DNA of 64,000 nt from Fraxinus americana (lineage: Eukaryota; Streptophyta; Magnoliopsida; Lamiales; Oleaceae). The stretch lies in NCBI GenBank assembly GCA_035079005.1, contig CM068709.1:35996276-36060275 (forward strand), read 5' to 3'. Both the position numbers and the translations under genes were made by a program. A model generated the notes under the pieces. That model made no database searches. It was not told the DNA's origin and saw only the letters and a list, made by a program, of their open reading frames with translations. Numbering within the stretch: position 1 is the first letter of the stretch; every line of letters begins with the position of its first letter. Below are positions 58,547 to 64,000 of this stretch, one piece after another.

Positions 58547-58793
58547 AAAAAAAAGGGGCGAGCCGGCGAGCCGAGCTTAAGCTCGGCTCGCCGAGCCGCC
58601 CGCTTTGGGCGAGCTCGGCTCGCGCCCGAGCTCGCCCAAACGGCAACGAACCGAGCTCGCCCAAACGGCAACGAACCGAGCTCGCGCTCGGCTCGTTGCC
58701 GACGAGCCACGAGCTCGGCTCGTGCGAACACGAGCCGAGCTCGTTCGTCAATGGGCCGAGCCGGCTCGGCCCATTGCCACCACTACATGTACA

Positions 58794-60119
58794 CCATGCT
58801 TGTACACTCCCCACATAGAGGGGGGTCCACAAATTTTTTATTCATGGTGGGCCCCCTCACATGTGAGGAGACTGTACATCATGCTGTATAGTAAGGTGTA
58901 CAACCATCATTATCCTCTAAATTGACCCCAACAGTTACATAAATTGATGTTAAATAACGTTAATCTTAAATTAATCACCTACCAAACATGAGTCCAATTG
59001 AATTCAAATTAACGTCAAAATTTCAAGTAAATATTTGAACTTCAATTAAAAGTTAAACCAACAAAATCATTTATATTTCCAGTGGGATAATCTCAACATG
59101 ATGTGGTAGAGTGCAATAATAAGATTAATTAAATGTGTAGATAAATTTTAATTAAGAATAAAGTAATGATAAGATCATAATAGATTCACCATGTCACCGA
59201 AAGTAAATAGGTAAATCCATTCGCGGTAACTATATTTTACTATGGTGTTAATTTGGTAAACGTACTTCAATTTTGTCCGATCAAGTAATTGTACTTTAAT
59301 ATGATATCAATCGGGTAACTTCGTTCAATTTCTTTACTTGAACTAATGAAAATTGATGGTGTGGCAGTCGATAAAGATAACCGTCATTTATCTCACTAAA
59401 GTATACTTATTTCATATTTGCAACTAAGACTTATGTGTGATGGCCATTATTTATTAATATCAGATACTCGATTTCATTCCGTGACATTGATTAGTGTTAC
59501 CTTAATTTTAATAAAACCACATAGTAATTATCTGATTCAATCCAGTTAAAGTACAATTATCCGACTGATCAATTATAATTCTTATAATCAATTATATCAA
59601 CTACACTTTATAATTATATGAAAAATTCATCAAATATTCCGTATCACTTTCTCAAAATTTTAAACCATTAAAGTCTAAAATATTTTAATTTTAGAAAATT
59701 AAAGTAATATTATCATAACGTTTCAAAGTAAAATATTAATTTTAACCACACATTATGAAAGATCCACAAGTATTACCCACTTATCAAATACCCATTTTAT
59801 AAAAAGGTAGAAGTTTAGCAACAAAAATGAAACCAGAACATAGGCTAGTTTCATTTCTGTTGTGAATATTTTAGATTATGTTTATTTATTTTTTCAAGCA
59901 ATTAATAAATTTTCACAAAATACGATTAAATTGAAATCGCTTTGTACAAAGAAGATAAAAAAAGTAACTTTCTTTAAAACTAAATCAATTTATTTTCGTT
60001 TAGAAAAATGGACAAATAATAATTAGCGAAGGCAAAAACCCCGTCCATCTTGATCCCCACCTCGATAGTTATTTATATAACTAAGTTATTACAATAACAT
60101 AAAAAATAATAATAATTAG
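58794..60119. other. Intergenic, no gene seen
   Basis: AT-rich, with no open frame of note and no element with clear ends. Short phrases (CAATTxAAGTACAATTATCCGA type, 59280-59560) look like decayed MITE sequence. Confidence 0.45.
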
Positions 60120-61690
60120 GGAAGAATTCATGGATCGAGTTTTAATTATGACCAAATCAATTTTCAGGCCTTAAGTTTTAAAACTGCAAAAATCGAGTAT
60201 TTATTAATTAATTAAATATATTTTATTAATTAAATATATTAAAATCACAATTATACAATTCATGGCCACGTATACATACTTATGGGTCACAACTTATTTA
60301 TTGGTCACGGATTATTTTTCGATCACAAATCAGAAAATTTACAAGTCATAAATTATTTTACGGTCATAGATTAAAATTTTCATAGGTCACAAATCAAAAA
60401 ATTAATAGGTCAGAGATTACAAATCACAAATATTATGAGTCATAACTTATTAGTTAGTCACAAATTATTAAATTATCGATTACAAATTAATAATTTTTTA
60501 GGTCACATGTAATTTCATGGTCAAAAATTATTTTTTCATTGGTTACATATTGTTTATTGGTTACAAATTAACCAATTTAATGATCACAGTCGACCAAATA
60601 ATTGGTGACCACCACAAACACTTGCGACCTCCGGCAGCACCATCGCCTCCGACCCGTCAAACCACAATCACTTTCGCCAAATCACCATCGCCAGAATCAC
60701 CACCATCTCATGAAAACTAGAAACATCGTACTCTCCATCTCTCCACCACCACCACCTCCTCCTCCTCCTCCTCCTCCTCCTCCTCACCACCACAACCACC
60801 AATTTCACTACAAAATCACCACCACCACACAAAATACCACACTACCCCAACCGCTAGATCCACCACTACAGCCACAGCTACAAAAACCGTTAGATCCATC
60901 ACTACAAAAATCGCTAGATCCATCACCACAAAACCCTCCACCACACCCCAAATAGTTGGTCACAAACAGCCAAATAGATAGTCATTAACACTTTCATCCC
61001 ATTCTCACCTCTACCCCAATCACCACACCACCAACACCAATCAAATATCTAGCAACATCGCCGCCACCACCATCGCCACTTCCACTACACTGCCTCATAA
61101 TTTGAAACTCAAAATCTGAAACTTAACAATCTGAAACTCACAAATGAAAACATAAACAGAAATCAAAACACCGATACCACCTCACTGCCACTAACACCAT
61201 CTCACAATCTAAAACTCACAGACAAAAATAGACACAAAAACCAAAACATCGACCGAGCAACAGAAACTCACAATCTTAAAGAGTTGCTATGCTGCGCTCA
61301 AATTAGTGTTTTACAATAGCGTGTTCTCTACGCAGCACAGTGACGAGAGAGACGAGAGAGCAGGGCGACGTGACGTGCGGCAAAGAGATAGATGGGAGAT
61401 GGAAAAGGGGAGAAGGTAGAGCGGCATGGCTTCACAACCAAGAGCGCTGCACGATGGCGGCGCTTGTAAGTGGTCTCCAGTAGTGACAGTGATCCATGTG
61501 TGAGGGAGAAGGTAGAGAGAGATGGGAGAGGAAGAGAAAAGGAAAAGGGAGAGAAGATGAAGAAGAGAAATAAAATGATTTAGGGTTTGGATGTGAGTGT
61601 TTTAATTATATATTCAATTAGTACTTGATTTTTTATTAAATAAACTTAAGATATGATTTTTGAATTTGAAAAATTAAGGTGGTGTTCTCT
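60120..61690. mobile_element. Mutator-like element, inverted relative of 13092-14460
   Basis: The layout is the inverse of the 13-14 kb element: an array of GGTCAC words (60270-60610), CCA/CAC-rich sequence with a CTC microsatellite, then a GA-rich tract (61500-61570). Inner inverted repeats are visible (CCTTAAGTTTTAAAACTG near 60172 against TCTTAAGTTTATTTAATA as inverse near 61650). Outer ends and target duplication could not be fixed. Frames at 60517-60955 are low-complexity by-products. Confidence 0.5.
60748..60785. repeat. (CTC)n microsatellite
   Basis: About twelve CTC triplets after CCACCACCAC, within the CCA-rich part of the Mutator-like element. Confidence 0.9.
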
Positions 61691-62499
61691 TTGTGTTTCA
61701 ATTTTGTGTTTTGAGTTTTGAATTCGTTTTGTATTTTGTGTTTTGATTGCCTGTTTTGAAATTTTTGAAAATGCGTTCTGTTTGCCATTTTGAAAAACTG
61801 TTTCTGAAAACATGAAAATAGAAAACGCGTTTACTTTGAAATTTTGAGAATTTTTTAAAATAATATTTTATTCAAAAAATCTGATTATTCAATAAATTTT
61901 AATGATTTAATGTTAATATAACATTAAATAACATATAAATTTTGAAGATTTTTTAATATAATATTTAATGTTAGTATTAAATAATAATGGTAATTTTTAT
62001 AGTATTCCAATACCAGATTGTGCTTAAGATATAAAATTAGGTGATCCATCGAACAAAACGATTTGGATGAATAACATTATTCGATTAGAGTTTACTTTTT
62101 ACTTTAAAGTTTAGCCAAACACATTGAAATAAGTAAACGTGAATCTTCATTAGACAAGGATTAATAATTTCTTCACTTAATTCGTATAGAGAATGAAATG
62201 TTGTAAGTGGGCAACAAAACTGATTTCTTATCTAAACCAGATCATTTGAAATTATACTTAAAATAAGGTTATTCATTCAAGTTTACTAAGATCATGTACA
62301 CAACATACAATGATTGAATAGTATGCCATTTGTCAAAGGTACGAAAATAGTACAACAATTGACTTGATTATGAACTAGCAACTTAATTATATACACGTAC
62401 AAACGATACAGATAAAAAGTCAAATGAATTTCTAATCAGATAGTGATGAAACGATCCACTTGAAGGCGGCAAAAATAGCTACTTTCATCTTATTCGACA
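61691..62499. other. Intergenic, no gene seen
   Basis: 61690-61860 is rich in TTTTGTGTTTTGA-type and TTTTGAAA-type words, possibly decayed transposon sequence. The rest is plain AT-rich DNA. A small minus frame at about 62422-62475 follows the EGY2-like fragment but is unsupported. Confidence 0.4.
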
Positions 62500-62848
62500 T
62501 CAAAATTGGCTTTCAGGCTCAAGTAGTGCAATCAAAACGTGGTTACAAGACCCATACCCAAGTTCATCCCACACTGGAAGGAGTGTCAATACTACGAGGA
62601 TAATTGCCGTTGTAAAAACCGTCTTTCGCCAAGTGCCAGCTTCTGTTACGTCGTTCAAACATGGTTTCTCAGGAGTCCTCTGCATATGGTACGCAAAATA
62701 GTTATTATTTTCTTCATTTCGTGTCGTGCTACTAAAGGTTTGCTTCTAAAAAGATAGACCAATTGAAGACAAATCATACCACTCCTAATCCCAGCAATGT
62801 GTAAGTGGCCAAACCAGAAGCAATCAAGGCACTTTTTCCAAATGCTCC
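62500..62848 (-). pseudogene. EGY2-like site-2-protease homologue, C-terminal fragment
   Basis: Two exon-like pieces on the minus strand. The first, 62848-62780, gives GAFGKSALIASGLATYTLLG between a CAG acceptor and a GTATG donor. The second, from 62679, gives RTPEKPCLNDVTEAGTWRKT and a membrane segment ending LLPVWDEL. From memory these match the end of EGY2, a thylakoid S2P-type metalloprotease homologue. The family words expected between the pieces (LPWGLYVL region) are not recognisable in the 100-bp gap. Near 62552-62562 the frame departs from the usual GLVTTF end, which is readable one frame over. The metal-binding HExxH and NPxDG exons were not found. A decayed fragment is most likely; a partial gene with unseen exons is possible. 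Confidence 0.55.
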
Positions 62849-64000
62849 CTGTTGAAGAATATGAGAAATAATAGTTCTTAACCTCATCATGGTTTGAATG
62901 TACACAATTGGTTCCTAATAAAATTAAAAATGCACATAAATACCCCAGCACATGCAAAGCTAGAAAATGAAACTAAAATGTAATTGAAGAGCTATCTGAA
63001 CAATATGTTTGACGGTGTGCAGAAAGCTACTTAGCGTTTAATAGCAATATTTAAAGCTTTCAATAATTTATCGAAGTTTCACTTTGGCTGAAGCAATTCT
63101 CATTTTCAAACAGCTGTTTTCAAGAAGTTCGAAATAGTGTAGCAATTCCAAGCTAAAGAATGAAAAAAAGATGTAGATCATAAATGTGAAAATTGCAACT
63201 GGATTGTAATACAGGACAATCATATGATCCAATTCGATCAACAATGAAACTATAGATTCAATGGTGAGTGGGATGAAAGTAGGGCCATAAAATATTTGGT
63301 GTCTTATGAGATGCTCTTCTTAGCAATTTCTCAGAGCACTTCAACTCAATTTACTAACTATTTAGTGTGAAATTTGTAGGATGGATAGATCCATTCACAA
63401 ACTGTTTACCGACATAGACTAGGACATCAGTAATACAACTCAAGAGAAATCATGCAAATTAACAGAATCATTCTTCTACGACAATCTACTTCACAAGTAT
63501 TTTCCTGATCTTATTTGTGAACTTAAAGAACAGGCGACAAACTACATCTCTTAACAATCCTAAACTCATGTCAAACATATACCCCGTTTTATGTGATCGA
63601 TATTTGGACTGAAATTCCCCTAATGAGTGAAATGCAGTATCTCCTGCTTTATACCCTATCTCCATCCTTACCCTGACTCCATCTCCACCTCCACCTCCAC
63701 TTCCACCTCCAACACCAGCATCGGCTACCCTTCCCCCTACGAAATCAACCTGCAATTCCGCCTCCACCACCATCTACCCTTCCCCCTGCGAATTAACCCT
63801 ATCTCCAACCTGCCTCAATTTTCGCACCAATCAAATAAAAAAACAGAGGGAAAATCTGACCCAACAACTCAGAAATGGAATAGCAAGCAAATAACCAAAG
63901 ATTATCACAAGTAAAGAATCAAAACCTTGATTTGAAGATGCAAAATCTTGATTCAAACTGCCCGTCGTGAAGCATTCGATTCGGCTAAACTAGAACAAAC
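62849..64000. other. Right edge of window, no gene established
   Basis: Contains (CCACCT)n-like sequence at 63681-63712 whose minus-strand frame (63486-63773) encodes a Gly-rich stretch. It could be a 5' exon of a minus-strand gene, but no splice-supported link to the EGY2-like exons was found. Confidence 0.35.

Larger units (their letters stand above)
55306..58785 (+). mobile_element. Full-length hAT transposon
   Basis: 3480 bp. Terminal inverted repeats are TAGTGGTGGCAAATGAGCCG on the left and TAGTGGTGGCAATGGGCCG as inverse of the right. The 8-bp target duplication is TATGTACA (55298-55305) and CATGTACA (58786-58793), 7 of 8. About 240 bp at each end are GC-rich and filled with CGAGC/GCTCG words. 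Between them lie paired palindromes, a TATA box, a hAT transposase gene in the plus direction with frameshifts, and an (AT)n tract. It resembles the BED-finger/RICESLEEPER class of Ac-like elements. The near-matching ends suggest it could still be mobilised in trans. Confidence 0.9.

Noticed and set aside
58131..58925. Arg/Ala/Ser-rich frames on both strands
   Set aside because: They come from the CGAGC-rich right subterminal region and AT microsatellite of the hAT element.
60517..60955. Pro/His-rich frames with a poly-Pro stretch
   Set aside because: CTC microsatellite and CCA-rich transposon interior, with no domain.
1..64000. CRISPR arrays, operons, ribosome-binding sites, origins
   Set aside because: The sequence is plant nuclear DNA; the regular repeats seen are tandem satellites or transposons, not spacer arrays.

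Overview
This is a stretch of nuclear DNA from a plant, most likely a core eudicot. It is AT-rich and gene-poor, with GT-AG introns, several plant-only gene families (ALOG, Dof, TBL, CHUP1-like), a nuclear tRNA-Gly and a dense layer of plant transposons (Ty1/copia, Ty3/gypsy, hAT, Mutator-like, Tourist). No species could be fixed by eye.

Host genes in order: an ALOG/LSH10-like transcription factor (2289-2900, minus); a short Dof factor of the COG1/DOF1.5 type (21607-22086, plus); a broken 14-3-3 gene of the epsilon/GRF9-like group (23878-33006, minus); a bHLH30/106-like factor (40840-43584, plus, one intron); tRNA-Gly(GCC) at 44107-44177; a five-exon trichome-birefringence-like (TBL) O-acetyltransferase (46436-50043, plus); a six-exon CHUP1/IPGA1-like coiled-coil protein (50621-53937, minus); and an EGY2-like C-terminal fragment (62500-62848, minus), probably decayed. 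They are unrelated single genes and do not form a pathway or cluster.

The rest is mobile DNA at several ages. 5.5-20 kb holds MITEs, a TRIM-like LTR element, a Mutator-like element with 9-bp target duplication, a decayed gypsy element with 5-bp duplication and two minisatellites, and a solo LTR. 24-33 kb is a nested pile: a copia element sits in intron 3 of the 14-3-3 gene, a solo LTR sits inside its exon 2, and a hAT-like element sits inside that solo LTR. 33-40 kb has a copia RNase H fragment, a five-unit 199-bp tandem array, and a truncated hAT element between two ~495-bp direct repeats. 55.3-58.8 kb is a full-length hAT element with matching termini, a 7/8 target duplication, a frameshifted transposase gene and a pair of abutting 17-bp-arm palindromes upstream of its TATA box.

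The most rewarding observations are the layered destruction of the 14-3-3 gene, the junction structure at 38.1-39.9 kb (an empty-site copy joined to a truncated hAT element through a TCAA microhomology), the twin palindromes of the hAT element, and the fact that each hAT-like family here carries its own GC-rich subterminal word. I saw nothing that convincingly represents a wholly new gene system. Exon boundaries were placed by hand from splice signals, reading phase and remembered family alignments.
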